Positions 44,556-53,857 of a stretch of DNA of 64,000 nucleotides are shown here, one piece after another. Numbering within the stretch: the first letter of the stretch is position 1; every line of letters begins with the position of its first letter. The DNA lies in contig JAUYSM010000049.1 in assembly GCA_030696315.1 (NCBI GenBank), forward strand, positions 1 to 64,000, written 5' to 3'. The translations under genes and the position numbers were made by a program. This stretch comes from Pseudohongiella sp. Its GTDB lineage: Bacteria; Pseudomonadota; Gammaproteobacteria; Pseudomonadales; Pseudohongiellaceae. The notes under the pieces were generated by a model. That model did not search any database and had not been told where the DNA came from. It saw nothing but the letters and a program-made list of their open reading frames with translations.

Positions 44556-45994
44556 GCAGGTCTCGGTTCGGCTATCCCACGATGATTGGCGCTGTTCGGG
44601 TTAGGTGCCAGATAAGAACCAATAATCATGCCGGCCAGGCTGAATCCCAAACCAATAAACTGCGGTTCAAATGCGATATCCGGGACAGTGAACTCAACCA
44701 ATAACCATGTACCCAGACCCAGACCAATGGATAGCGTTGCCCCCAGATTGCTGGCTTTGCGCCAGAACAGACCGGCGGTCAGCGGAATAAACACGCCTGC
44801 CAGCGTGATGCGATAGGCGTTAACGACCATGTCGTGGATATTGCCGTCTGAGAGTATCGCGTTAAGAACAACCAGCAAGGTGAATCCGAACACGGTATAA
44901 CGAGTGTAGGTCAGCAACTGTGTGTCGCTCATGGTAGGGATCAGGTTCTTCAATACGTTTTCGGTAAACGTGACTGACGGTGCCAACAAGGTACCAGACG
45001 CTGTGCTCATGATGACTGACAGCAATGCTCCAAAAAATATGACCTGTAACCAGAATGGCATATGCGTCGCCACAAACGTTGGCAGGACAAGTTGTGTATC
45101 ATTCTCCATCAAGGTGGCCGTCATATCCGGATCAATCATGCTGGCGCTGTACGCCAACATCAGCGGCACAAACGCAAAAAAGAAATAGGCTACCCCACCA
45201 GCAGTGGTTGCCCAGACCGCGACACGCTCATTTTTGGAGGTGTTAACGCGCTGGAAAACGTCCTGCTGGGGAATGGAACCGAGCGCCAGCGTAAAAAATG
45301 CCGCCATCCACGCGAGAATATCGATCATGTTCATGCTGGGCATCCAGTCGAATTTGCCCTCGGCAGCAGCGCGTTCCAGCACCAGTGGCAAGCCGCCCGC
45401 CATATCGGTTGCGGCATTGGTCACCAGTAGCAGGCCAATAACAATCACGATCATTTGTACAAATGTCGTCACGGCAACAGACCACATACCACCCAGCAAG
45501 GTATAGGTAAGCACAACAGTTGCACCGATAATCATGCCCAGCGTCATGGACACCAGGCCATCGGATAACACATTAAAGACCAGGCCCAACGCGGTCACCT
45601 GAGCCGATACCCAGCCCAGATAAGACAACATGATGCAGATTGACAGCACCATCTCAATGCGCTTGTTGTACCGGATATGGAAAAAATCGCCCAGTGTCAT
45701 CAGTTTCAGGCGATACAAAGGCAGCGCAAACACCAAACCAAACAGCACAAGGCAGGCCGCTGCGCCTAGCGGATCGGAGATCAGTCCGTGGAATCCTTCT
45801 TCCAGAAAAGTGGCTGAGATGCCCAACACCGTTTCTGCGCCGAACCAGGTTGCGAACACCATTGCCATGACCATATACATGGGCAGGCTACGACCCGCAG
45901 TGATGTAGTCACTGGCTGAATGCACATGTCGTGCAGCCAGAAGTCCGATGCCAATGGAGACCACAAGGTAAGCGACAACCAGTGCAAGCAGCAT
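44552..45994 (-). CDS. Sodium:solute symporter (SSS family)
   Basis: A 480-aa, 13-helix LeuT-fold symporter. Helix 1-2 region AARHVHSASDYITAGRSLPMYMVMAMVFATWFGAETVLG and NTSKNERVAVWATTAGG are SSS signatures. The Na2-site Ser/Ala helix is represented by LLSVIMSTASGTLLAPSV. The substrate is unknown (proline, acetate, pantothenate and sugars are known for the family). ATG 45994 follows GGGATTGATT. It is the first gene of the operon ending with the DASH cryptochrome. Confidence 0.87.
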   Translation of the reverse strand: MLLALVVAYLVVSIGIGLLAARHVHSASDYITAGRSLPMYMVMAMVFATWFGAETVLGISATFLEEGFHGLISDPLGAAACLVLFGLVFALPLYRLKLMTLGDFFHIRYNKRIEMVLSICIMLSYLGWVSAQVTALGLVFNVLSDGLVSMTLGMIIGATVVLTYTLLGGMWSVAVTTFVQMIVIVIGLLLVTNAATDMAGGLPLVLERAAAEGKFDWMPSMNMIDILAWMAAFFTLALGSIPQQDVFQRVNTSKNERVAVWATTAGGVAYFFFAFVPLMLAYSASMIDPDMTATLMENDTQLVLPTFVATHMPFWLQVIFFGALLSVIMSTASGTLLAPSVTFTENVLKNLIPTMSDTQLLTYTRYTVFGFTLLVVLNAILSDGNIHDMVVNAYRITLAGVFIPLTAGLFWRKASNLGATLSIGLGLGTWLLVEFTVPDIAFEPQFIGLGFSLAGMIIGSYLAPNPNSANHRGIAEPRPA

Positions 45995-46033
45995 AATCAA
46001 TCCCGGTAGTAATCATGGTGGAAAAAAAACAGG

Positions 46034-46048
46034 TCAGGAATCTCCTGA
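46034..46048. promoter_or_regulatory. Inverted repeat upstream of SSS operon
   Basis: TCAGGA-ATC-TCCTGA, a perfect 6-bp palindrome with 3-base centre, lies 40 bases upstream of the symporter start. It may be an operator or chance. Confidence 0.4.
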
Positions 46049-46170
46049 ACTGCGCGCAGGCGACAGTGGTGCAGCAGCGACAGTGCGCGTTGATCAGTGA
46101 CTCAGTCAAGCCCGGATAATATATAAAAATGACAGGCAAAAAAAAGTAATTTCTAACGTCCAGACAGACA

Positions 46171-46211
46171 AAAGCCCTGATTATGCGTGTTGTGCGCACG
46201 ATCAGGGCTTT
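46171..46211 (-). terminator. Long hairpin terminator of the Mrp operon
   Basis: AAAGCCCTGAT and ATCAGGGCTTT form an 11-bp stem around a 19-base loop that itself can pair TGCG/CGCA. On the minus strand the stem ends in GGGCTTTTG, so it most likely terminates the antiporter operon whose last stop is at 46249. Confidence 0.75.
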
Positions 46212-46248
46212 CAGTCAGCAACAGAAGGTTCTGCTGCCAGAGCCTGAC

Positions 46249-47940
46249 TCAGATAAAGCTGAGTATCAGATAGGCCGCCAACAGGATAATTACCCACTTC
46301 ACCATACTGCCAACCGGGTGAGAGCCTGCCAGTGCACCCTCAGGGCCAAACTGGCGGGCCAGTGTGGGTGACAGCGCACCAATTTTGCTCACAAATGCGC
46401 TGTTCATTTCGCCAATGACCGCGATACGTGCGAACACACCTTGCAGCACCACTGGACACAACCGGCGGTAGACCCACTCCACATCGAGGTTAGTTGAGCG
46501 CAGCTCAGGCGGATACATGTTACGCAGGTTCAGCCACACAAACGCGAGAGCCGAGAAGAACAACAACTGCGTCTGCGCCAGCACGTGGGTCGCGTCATAC
46601 GGGCTATAGCCTGTGTCGTACGGCAGAATGCTGTACAAGATGGACGGGTATACGCCAATCGTCACACACAATACTGCGGCAATAAACATCGCCACCTGCA
46701 TGTTGATGGGCGGGTCACTGACACGGATACCGGAGTCATGCGCAAAAAACGCAAAGTAAGGAATCTTGATGCCAGCATGGTGGAATACACCGGCAGACGC
46801 AAACAGCAGCATCAACCAGATCCAGTCATAACCTTCTTCAATCGCAGCGCTCATCACCATGGATTTGCTGACGAAACCACTGAACAACGGGAACGCAGAG
46901 ATTGAAGCCGCGCCGATGATACAGAAGATGGTTGTCCTCGGCATGGTTTTGTACAGGCCGCCCAGATCAGACCCGTTGATCTTGCCTGTCATATGCAGCA
47001 CGGCGCCCATACTCATAAACAGTAGACCTTTAAAGATGATGTCGTTAAACGCGTGTGACACGGCACCATTGATCGACAATGCAGTACCGATACCGATGCC
47101 CACCACCATAAATCCAACCTGGTTGATCAGACTGTAAGCCAGTACCCGGCGCAGATCATTTTCAATGACCGCAAAGAAGATCGGAAAGCAGGCCATGGCT
47201 GCACCCACATAAACGAGCATCTCGGTGCCAGGGTAAGCGCGCGCCAGCGCATACACGGCCACTTTGGTGGTAAACGCGCTGAGGAAAACGGTGCCCGTCG
47301 GGGTGGCTTCCGGATAGGCGTCCGTGAGCCAGTTATGCAGGAAGGGGAACGCGCACTTGATACCAAATGCCAACAGAATCAGCCATCCACCAATACTGCC
47401 GGTGCCAATTTCACCGAAGGCCAGTGAGCCAGTGTCTGCTGCGTGGAATAACAGACCAATCAGCAGAATCACCCCTGACGATACCTGAATAATCAGATAA
47501 CGGATGCCAGCAAAATACGAGCGGGTAGTACGACGCGCCCAGATCAGGAACACCGAGGTCAGTGCCAGGAATTCCCAGAATACAAACAGTGTCAGCAGAT
47601 CGCCGGCAAACACCGCGCCCAGTGCACTGCCGGCATACAAAACCCCGGCGACCTGTTGCACAGTATCTTTGACATGCAGCGCATACATCGTCGCAATAAA
47701 CGCCGCGATGTGGAATGCATAACCAAATATCAGGCTGAGGCTGTCTACTTTGTAGGGAGTCAGTTCATACCCGAGCAGAGTCGTCTGCCAGTAAATGCCT
47801 TCTGTCACTGTCATCAAATGCAGGCCACCCAAAACTGGCGCCAACAGCAGAATAACACTGCGCAACCAGCCGCGAGTGACGGCCGCAAACAGTGCAGCTA
47901 TAAAAAAGGGTACAAAAGGAGGTAACTCAATGGCCCACAT
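46249..47940 (-). CDS. Mrp-type antiporter, third NuoL/M/N-like subunit
   Basis: A 563-aa polytopic protein with 14 or more helices. The proton-conducting antiporter core is visible in TLFVFWEFLALTSVFLIW (the Glu of helix 5), GIKCAFPFLHNWLTDAYPEATPTGTVFLSAFTTKVAVYALAR (the Lys of helix 7 and HNWL) and DLRRVLAYSLINQVGFM. ATG 47940 follows GAGGAGGATCATC, an excellent RBS, and overlaps the preceding gene by 14 bases. It is the last gene of the operon, and the third such subunit in it. Confidence 0.87.
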   Translation of the reverse strand: MWAIELPPFVPFFIAALFAAVTRGWLRSVILLLAPVLGGLHLMTVTEGIYWQTTLLGYELTPYKVDSLSLIFGYAFHIAAFIATMYALHVKDTVQQVAGVLYAGSALGAVFAGDLLTLFVFWEFLALTSVFLIWARRTTRSYFAGIRYLIIQVSSGVILLIGLLFHAADTGSLAFGEIGTGSIGGWLILLAFGIKCAFPFLHNWLTDAYPEATPTGTVFLSAFTTKVAVYALARAYPGTEMLVYVGAAMACFPIFFAVIENDLRRVLAYSLINQVGFMVVGIGIGTALSINGAVSHAFNDIIFKGLLFMSMGAVLHMTGKINGSDLGGLYKTMPRTTIFCIIGAASISAFPLFSGFVSKSMVMSAAIEEGYDWIWLMLLFASAGVFHHAGIKIPYFAFFAHDSGIRVSDPPINMQVAMFIAAVLCVTIGVYPSILYSILPYDTGYSPYDATHVLAQTQLLFFSALAFVWLNLRNMYPPELRSTNLDVEWVYRRLCPVVLQGVFARIAVIGEMNSAFVSKIGALSPTLARQFGPEGALAGSHPVGSMVKWVIILLAAYLILSFI

Positions 47941-48325
47941 GATGATCCTCCTCGTGCGAGCGAGCGGGGCTGATCTGCTCCAGACGCCGCTCTTCAAACT
48001 TGTCGTAATAATCTTCTTCGCGCATCAGGAAGGTGCGCATCCACTTGGCAATCACTACCAACACCACACAGCCAATAAATCCGTAAATCGGATAAAACGC
48101 CCAGATGTTTTCGAGCGCGTGATAGGTGTAGCGATTGATCACAAAATCCAGCACCACCAGAATGGCGCAGCACACATAAAATACCTGCATCAGTATTTTG
48201 ACGTTGCGCGGCTTGTCAAAAAAATACACACGATCATCTTTGATCTGATCATGCTTCATGTCTGAGTTACTCATCATTTGGTCCTTATAACGCATCGAGT
48301 CTTGACTCGTTGGGCCTGCTGACAT
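47927..48325 (-). CDS. Small two-helix membrane protein in Mrp operon, unknown
   Basis: A 132-aa protein. After a charged N-terminus (FFDKPRNVKILMQVFYV) come two helices (about residues 42-65 and 80-100), an LMREEDYYDKFEERRLEQ motif, and a His-rich tail (HEEDHHVGH). It sits between two antiporter-subunit genes, sharing 14 bases with the downstream one and 1 base with the upstream one, so it is probably an accessory subunit. The function is unknown. An internal start at MMSNSDM is possible. Confidence 0.75.
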   Translation of the reverse strand: MSAGPTSQDSMRYKDQMMSNSDMKHDQIKDDRVYFFDKPRNVKILMQVFYVCCAILVVLDFVINRYTYHALENIWAFYPIYGFIGCVVLVVIAKWMRTFLMREEDYYDKFEERRLEQISPARSHEEDHHVGH

Positions 48326-49791
48326 CAGTTAGTTATAGAGGCAGCCAGTTCGTAAAGAGGCTGCGGGAAAACAAACAGCACCAGACACATCAGCGCGGTA
48401 AACGACAGGGCTAACAAGGAAGGCAAGGGTGCTTCTTTGATAGCAGGTCGAGCCGCGCCGTCTGCCGGTGGGAAAAATGCCAGGACGGGTATTGGCAACA
48501 GGTAAGCGATGTTCAGCAAGGAGCTGAGCATCAACACGCCCATAATGACGACCTGATCAGCCTCCAACGCGCCGCTCAGCAGGAACCATTTGCTCCAGGC
48601 GCCGCCAGTGGGAGGCAAACCAATAATACTGAGCGTGCCAATCAGGAAGGCGATCATGGTGAACGGCATCTGCCAGCCTACGCCGCGCAGTTGGCTGACA
48701 TTGGTTTTGTGCAAAGTGACCAGAATGGCGCCGGCACAGAAGAACAGTGTGATCTTGCCGAAGGCGTGCATGGCAATATGCATGGCGCCACCGGTAATTC
48801 CAGCTTCGGTGGCGAGCAACATACCGGCGGTAATGTAGCTGAGCTGGCTGACTGTTGAATAAGCCAGTCGCTTTTTCAGATTGTCCTGACGCATCGCAAT
48901 CAGCGATGCAATCACAACAGAGGCACCAGCCAGATATAACAAGGCATCAGTGGTAGGCAGCGTATTCAGGAAGTCGAGACCAAAAATAAAGGTGCCGACT
49001 TTCAGCAAGGTGAACACACCGGCTTTTACAACCGCTACTGCATGCAGTAATGCGCTGACGGGCGTTGGCGCCACCATTGCTGCGGGTAACCAGCGGTGGA
49101 AAGGCATAATGGCTGCCTTACCTACCCCAAACACAAACAGCACCAGTAACGCTCCGCCGATGGCGGTAGACGTACCAGCCGGGAACACACCACCTTCGGT
49201 AAACTCCAGCGTTCCAGCCACAAAGTAGGTGCCCAGTATCGCGAACAGGAAAAACGCGATCGAGGTGCCGAGCAGTATGCCAAGGTAGGTACGACCACCC
49301 TTTTTGGCTTCAGGTGTGCCCGCGTGGGTGACCAGCGGATAAGTCGACAGCGTCAGCACTTCGTAAAAGATAAACAGCGTGAACAGATTGGAGGCAAATG
49401 CGACACCAAAAACGCTGCCGATGGCCAGCGCAAAACAGGCATAAAAACGCGTCTGGTTCTGTTCATGGTGGCTGCGCATATAACCGATGGCGTAAAAAAT
49501 CGTCACCAGCCACAGCACGCCTGCCACCAGCGCAAATATCATCCCCATGGCTTCGAGTCGGAATGACAGGCTCAGCCCTGGCATGATTTCAAACCAGCTG
49601 ACTGCAACCGGCACGCCGGCGGTGAAATTCTGATATAGCCCAATCACAAGAGCGAGCACAATCAAGCTGGCAATAATAGAAACCGCTTCGCGCACATTTT
49701 CGGAGCGACCTGTCAGCAAAATACCGGCGATCGCCAGCACTGGCACCAGCATGGTCAGTTGCAACATCAGTTCAGGAGCAAGAAAGTTCAT
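48325..49791 (-). CDS. Mrp-type antiporter, second MrpD-like subunit
   Basis: A 488-aa, 14-helix NuoL/M/N-type protein. Helix-5 glutamate LFTLFIFYEVLTLSTYPLVTH, helix-7 lysine GVGKAAIMPFHRWLPAAMVAPTPVSALLHAVAVVKAGVF and DNLKKRLAYSTVSQLSYI are all present, consistent with ion translocation. The start shares a base with the preceding MrpD-like gene. The PTPVSALLHA motif classes it with NuoM/MrpD. Confidence 0.9.
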   Translation of the reverse strand: MNFLAPELMLQLTMLVPVLAIAGILLTGRSENVREAVSIIASLIVLALVIGLYQNFTAGVPVAVSWFEIMPGLSLSFRLEAMGMIFALVAGVLWLVTIFYAIGYMRSHHEQNQTRFYACFALAIGSVFGVAFASNLFTLFIFYEVLTLSTYPLVTHAGTPEAKKGGRTYLGILLGTSIAFFLFAILGTYFVAGTLEFTEGGVFPAGTSTAIGGALLVLFVFGVGKAAIMPFHRWLPAAMVAPTPVSALLHAVAVVKAGVFTLLKVGTFIFGLDFLNTLPTTDALLYLAGASVVIASLIAMRQDNLKKRLAYSTVSQLSYITAGMLLATEAGITGGAMHIAMHAFGKITLFFCAGAILVTLHKTNVSQLRGVGWQMPFTMIAFLIGTLSIIGLPPTGGAWSKWFLLSGALEADQVVIMGVLMLSSLLNIAYLLPIPVLAFFPPADGAARPAIKEAPLPSLLALSFTALMCLVLFVFPQPLYELAASITN

Positions 49792-51269
49792 TAACGCAGC
49801 CCTCCAAACAGATCTGCCGCCGCCATTTGGGTCACACTCACCGTCAGGCTGGTATCAATACCAAAATACAGATTCGCCAGTACCAGAATCCACAAGGGTA
49901 TCAGGATGGAAAAGGGCGCTTCTTTGACATCTGGTGTGGATTCAGTGACTGACTTGAAGTACGCCACCTCAATAACGCGCCAGATGTAAATGACCGACAA
50001 CAAGGACCCTAAAAGAATCGCGGCAGCCACGGGCCACCAGCCATTCTCAAGCGCTGCTGAAACCAGGTACCACTTGCTGATAAATCCTACGGTAAGCGGC
50101 ACACCAATCAAGCTCAGCCCGCCGATGAGGAACGCTGCCATGGTGAGCGGCATGCGTGATGCAATGCCGTGCATCTGGGAGAGGTTGGCAACTCCAAGGC
50201 GATAAACAACTGCCGCCATGGACAGGAACAATGCCCCCTTCATCAGGCCATGGTTCAGCATGTGCAGCAGTGTTGCCATGATGCCGGTCTGGCTGGCGAA
50301 ACTGATGCCCAGAATCAGATAACCGATTTGCGCAACGCTGGAGTACGCCAGCATACGTTTGAGGTTGTCCTGATAAATGGCAACTATCGACGCCACAAAA
50401 ATGCCGGCGATACCCAGTGTCATCAGAATTTCCTGCAAGGGGAAATGTGTGAATGAGAATTCGAAGCCAAACACATCAAAAATAAACCGGATCATTACAT
50501 ACACAGCAACTTTGGTTGCGGTTGCTGCCAGGAACGTGGTCACAATTGACGGTGCAAAAGCGTAGGCGTTGGGCAGCCACAAGTGCAGCGGGAACAAGGC
50601 CAGTTTCATGCACACGCCCACAATAAAGAAGGCAAACGCGGTAAACACCGTTTTGGTGTTTTCGACTTCCGGCAGACGCTGAGCAAGGTCAGCCATGTTC
50701 AGTGTTCCGGTCATGACGTACATCAGCCCGATACCAATCAAGATAAAGGTCGCGCCAATGGTGCCTGCCACCAGATACTGAAAGGATGCCCACAAGGCTC
50801 TGCGATCCTTGCCGAGTGCAATCAGGGTGTATGTTGCCAGAGACGAAATCTCAAGGAATACAAACACATTAAAAGCGTCACCGGTGGCGGTGATGCCAAG
50901 CAGGCCGGCCATGCACAGCAACCATGCGATATAAAAAAAGCTGTGACGATTCTCAGGAATTTCATTTTCAATGCTGGTGCGTGCGGCCAGCAATGCAATC
51001 GCGCTGATACCGGAAATCAACACCAGCAGCGGGGCGTTGAGCATATCGATGCGGTATTCGATGCCCCAGGGTGCTTCCCAGCCGCCCATTTCATAACTGA
51101 TCGCACCGCTTTGCATGACCTGTGACAACAACAGCACACTGACCGCAAAGGTCAGGAAGGTTGCCAGTGTTGCAAACGCCCACACCAGTTCGCGTTTGCG
51201 CAGCAGAAGACAGGCAGGTGCCGCCATCAGGGGGATAATCACCTGCAGAACTGAAAGATGCACAATCAT
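49791..51269 (-). CDS. mrpD: Mrp-type antiporter, MrpD subunit
   Basis: A 492-aa, 14-helix antiporter subunit. FNVFVFLEISSLATYTLIALG (helix 5 Glu), GVCMKLALFPLHLWLPNAYAFAPSIVTTFLAATATKVAVYVMIRF (helix 7 Lys and HLWLP) and DNLKRMLAYSSVAQIGYL are typical of MrpD. It follows mrpC with a 4-base overlap, as in known mrp operons. It is probably the closest to canonical MrpD of the three homologues here. Confidence 0.92.
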   Translation of the reverse strand: MIVHLSVLQVIIPLMAAPACLLLRKRELVWAFATLATFLTFAVSVLLLSQVMQSGAISYEMGGWEAPWGIEYRIDMLNAPLLVLISGISAIALLAARTSIENEIPENRHSFFYIAWLLCMAGLLGITATGDAFNVFVFLEISSLATYTLIALGKDRRALWASFQYLVAGTIGATFILIGIGLMYVMTGTLNMADLAQRLPEVENTKTVFTAFAFFIVGVCMKLALFPLHLWLPNAYAFAPSIVTTFLAATATKVAVYVMIRFIFDVFGFEFSFTHFPLQEILMTLGIAGIFVASIVAIYQDNLKRMLAYSSVAQIGYLILGISFASQTGIMATLLHMLNHGLMKGALFLSMAAVVYRLGVANLSQMHGIASRMPLTMAAFLIGGLSLIGVPLTVGFISKWYLVSAALENGWWPVAAAILLGSLLSVIYIWRVIEVAYFKSVTESTPDVKEAPFSILIPLWILVLANLYFGIDTSLTVSVTQMAAADLFGGLR

Positions 51270-51619
51270 GCTTTTTTATCCTTGGCGTGGATTTCATCTT
51301 CTTCCACAGTGCCGTAACTTTCTTTAATACGAACAACAATTGCGAGGCCCAATGCTGTTGTAGCAATGCCGACCACAATCGCGGTGAGAATGAGTACATG
51401 TGTCAGCGGGTTGGAGTAGAGCGTGACGCCCTCTGCCAGAATGGGCGCTGTGCCACCTTCAATTTTGCCCATGCTGATGTACATGATAAAAACTGAGGTC
51501 TGAAAAATGGTCAGGCCTATCAGCTTTTTGATCAGGTTGTTGCTGCAGATGACGATGTAAAATCCAATCATCATCAAGATAACCACAACCCAGTAGTTAA
51601 ACAGTCCGAGAAATTCCAT
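51266..51619 (-). CDS. mrpC: Mrp antiporter subunit C (NuoK-like)
   Basis: A 117-aa protein with three helices, homologous to NuoK. GFYIVICSNNLIKKLIGLTIFQTSVFIMYISMGKI and the VILTAIVVGIATTALGLAIVVRIKE region are characteristic. The C-terminal ~18 residues are charged. It is coupled to the MrpB-like gene (shares one base with its stop) and to mrpD (4-base overlap). Confidence 0.92.
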   Translation of the reverse strand: MEFLGLFNYWVVVILMMIGFYIVICSNNLIKKLIGLTIFQTSVFIMYISMGKIEGGTAPILAEGVTLYSNPLTHVLILTAIVVGIATTALGLAIVVRIKESYGTVEEDEIHAKDKKA

Positions 51620-52617
51620 CAGTCGGGTTCTCCATCTCTCTGTTTGCGAGTTGAAAAGGTGAAGAAAATAATAATCATCACGGACGCAACAGTGATGCCG
51701 ACACCCAGCTCCACAAACAGAATACCCATGTGCTGGCCGTGCACATCGTCTTGCGCCAGGAAGTTGTAGTCGAGAAAGTTGCCGCCATTGATCATGGCCA
51801 GCACACCCACACTGCCGTATAGCAACACACCAAGGGCGGCCAGTGCTTGAATCCAGGTATTATTGACGACCTTGCGCGCAGCGGTCAGGCCAAACAGCAT
51901 GGCGTACAGGAAAAATGCGGACGCAAAAATGACGCCGGCCTGAAACCCCCCACCCGGTCCGTATTCACCGTGGAACTGAACGTAGAGTCCAAAAATCATG
52001 ATGAGCGGGATTAGCATCTTAGACACAATCCGCAACACCACATGCTCTTCCATCGATGCTCGCAGTGCCACCGGGGCCTTGGACGCAGTGCTCATAATCA
52101 GCGCAAGAACGCCTATGCCCGCAGTGAAGATAACAACCACTTCGCCGAAGGTGTCGTAACCCCGATAGCTGGCCAGAACCGATGCAACAACGTTAGGAAT
52201 ATCGATCTCGGTTGCCGAGTCATTGAGGTAACGTGGCACAACATGGGTCTGAACAGGCGCGTCAGCGGCACCAAATGCCGGCATATCCTGCGTGCCATAA
52301 ATCAGCAGTGCGCCAGTCACCGTGACCAGCGCCAGTGCCAGTGCGGGTTTGTAATTGGATTTAGGATTCTCTGCTGCTTTTTCAAAACGACCTGTCATGG
52401 ACAAGGTGGTCAAAATTAGAATCGTTGAAATGCCCGCTCCTACAGCAGCCTCCGTAAATGCAACGTCATGCGCATCCATCAACACAAAAAAGCTGGCGGA
52501 TAACAGTCCGTAAATGCCTGCCAGCATGGTGACGGCAAACAGGTCTTTCACGCGCACGATGGCAACTGCTGTGGTGACCAGCATGCTGAGAATAATGATG
52601 TGAATAAATGATTCCAC
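51619..52617 (-). CDS. Mrp antiporter DUF4040-MnhB fusion subunit (MbhE/MrpB-like)
   Basis: A 332-aa protein made of an N-terminal DUF4040 segment (KDLFAVTMLAGIYGLLSASFFVLMDAHDVAFTEAAVGAGI) and a C-terminal MnhB domain (KMLIPLIMIFGLYVQFHGEYGPGGGFQAGVIFASAFFLY). In canonical Mrp these parts are the C-terminus of MrpA and MrpB; here they are fused to each other and separate from the NuoL-like part. GTG 52617 lies 9 bases after AGGAGG; a TTG at 52623 is too close to it. Confidence 0.88.
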   Translation of the reverse strand: MESFIHIIILSMLVTTAVAIVRVKDLFAVTMLAGIYGLLSASFFVLMDAHDVAFTEAAVGAGISTILILTTLSMTGRFEKAAENPKSNYKPALALALVTVTGALLIYGTQDMPAFGAADAPVQTHVVPRYLNDSATEIDIPNVVASVLASYRGYDTFGEVVVIFTAGIGVLALIMSTASKAPVALRASMEEHVVLRIVSKMLIPLIMIFGLYVQFHGEYGPGGGFQAGVIFASAFFLYAMLFGLTAARKVVNNTWIQALAALGVLLYGSVGVLAMINGGNFLDYNFLAQDDVHGQHMGILFVELGVGITVASVMIIIFFTFSTRKQRDGEPD

Positions 52618-52619
52618 GG

Positions 52620-52973
52620 TCAAACACCTCCTGCTGAAGGATGGGTGTCTGCTTCAATTTTCCCGCTTTTACCCGGTAATAAAGGTTTTAGTCCGCTGTG
52701 TAGCGCAGCCTTGGCCAGTGCGTGACCAGCGGTGGGGCCGGTGAGTAATACAAACACCAGAATCATGACCAGCTTGCCAAACACAATCCAGGTAGGCGCC
52801 TGTAACATAAGCCCCGCCAAAATCATGCCGGTCGCAAGCGTATCGGTGACACTGGCTGCATGCATACGTGTAAAAAAGTCAGGGAATCTCAGCAATCCGA
52901 CAGAGCCTGAGACACACAAAAACCCGCCGAGGACCAGCAGGGCCCAGCTCAAATACGTTGTTACCATGCTCAT
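52620..52973 (-). CDS. mrpG: Mrp antiporter subunit G
   Basis: A 117-aa, three-helix protein. GFLCVSGSVGLLRFPDFFTRMHAASVTDTLATGMILAGLML and VLLTGPTAGHALAKAAL are MrpG/MnhG signatures. The polar C-terminus is variable, as usual. It overlaps mrpF by one base, and the AGGAGG ahead of the MrpB-like gene lies in its last codons. Confidence 0.92.
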   Translation of the reverse strand: MSMVTTYLSWALLVLGGFLCVSGSVGLLRFPDFFTRMHAASVTDTLATGMILAGLMLQAPTWIVFGKLVMILVFVLLTGPTAGHALAKAALHSGLKPLLPGKSGKIEADTHPSAGGV

Positions 52974-53260
52974 TATTGTTCCTTGATCGTCTCGCTGTTG
53001 GCCGACGCTTGGGAGACCGAGTACTCAAAAAATCGAAGTATCCCGATCACCGTAATAAAGTTCATCAAGGCATACACCATGACGATGTCCAGGAATTCCG
53101 GGCGACCTGTCAGAAAACCCACAATCGCAATCAACAGAACGGTTTTTGTCCCGAACACGTTGACGGCAAGAATCCGGTCATAAAGGGTCGGTCCCGCGTA
53201 GGCTCTGACAAGCGCAAGTGCCATTGCCACAAGTACAGCGATTGCTGCGGCTGTAAACAT
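52973..53260 (-). CDS. mrpF: Mrp antiporter subunit F
   Basis: A 95-aa, three-helix protein with AYAGPTLYDRILAVNVFGTKTVLLIAIVGFLTGRPEFLDIVMVYALMNFI, the MrpF/MnhF core (GPT..DRILAxN). It lies 2 bases after mrpE and overlaps mrpG by one base. Confidence 0.93.
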   Translation of the reverse strand: MFTAAAIAVLVAMALALVRAYAGPTLYDRILAVNVFGTKTVLLIAIVGFLTGRPEFLDIVMVYALMNFITVIGILRFFEYSVSQASANSETIKEQ

Positions 53261-53262
53261 GA

Positions 53263-53736
53263 TCAGTTATCCAGTTTGCGCACGCGCGCTTCCATTGCGC
53301 CGCTTTGAATGTCAGTGATGGAACTTTTGTCCAGTGCATGCACGGTGATTGAGTTCTCTGTGACGTCCGTGGTCACAGTGCCCGGTGTTAAAGAAATAGA
53401 ATTGGCGTAAATTACTTTGCCCATATCGCTTAAGTGATCCATTTTGATCGTGGCCAGCGCGGGTTGCAGCTGCAAATGTCCCTGCCAGATCGTGCTGACT
53501 ACCTTGATGTTGGACATCACCAGTTCTTTCAGCAGCCACGCATAATAAGCAGGAATGTTTTTTGTCAGATGAAGCGGTTGTGATTCTTCATCAATAACCT
53601 TCATGCGACTGGAAATAAACAGTACCAGTACAATCGAAAATGCACCCAATATAAAGATGAGTGGTTTAAACAGGCCAGAGTTCAGCAGCCAGAAAATAAT
53701 GAGTAGTAAGGTAAGGCTTAAAGTTTGTATTTTCAT
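53263..53736 (-). CDS. mrpE: Mrp antiporter subunit E
   Basis: A 157-aa protein: two N-terminal helices (about residues 5-45), then LKELVMSNIKVVSTIW and NSISLTPGTVTTDVTENSITVHAL, the MrpE core. It is first in the nine-gene operon E-F-G-(DUF4040/B)-C-D-D-unknown-D. The complex exchanges Na+ (or K+) for H+ and supports alkali and salt tolerance. The operon promoter must lie in 53737-53857 or upstream of the small ORF at 53858-54067. Confidence 0.92.
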   Translation of the reverse strand: MKIQTLSLTLLLIIFWLLNSGLFKPLIFILGAFSIVLVLFISSRMKVIDEESQPLHLTKNIPAYYAWLLKELVMSNIKVVSTIWQGHLQLQPALATIKMDHLSDMGKVIYANSISLTPGTVTTDVTENSITVHALDKSSITDIQSGAMEARVRKLDN

Positions 53737-53857
53737 GTTAATCCCTGCACATTTTGTTAAAACGACAGTACAAAGTCAGTGTTCTGAATGTGATTTTTCT
53801 TGCAGTTCTGTGCGCGCGCTAACGGCGAACAGTTCTGCAAATTGATTTACTGTTGTG

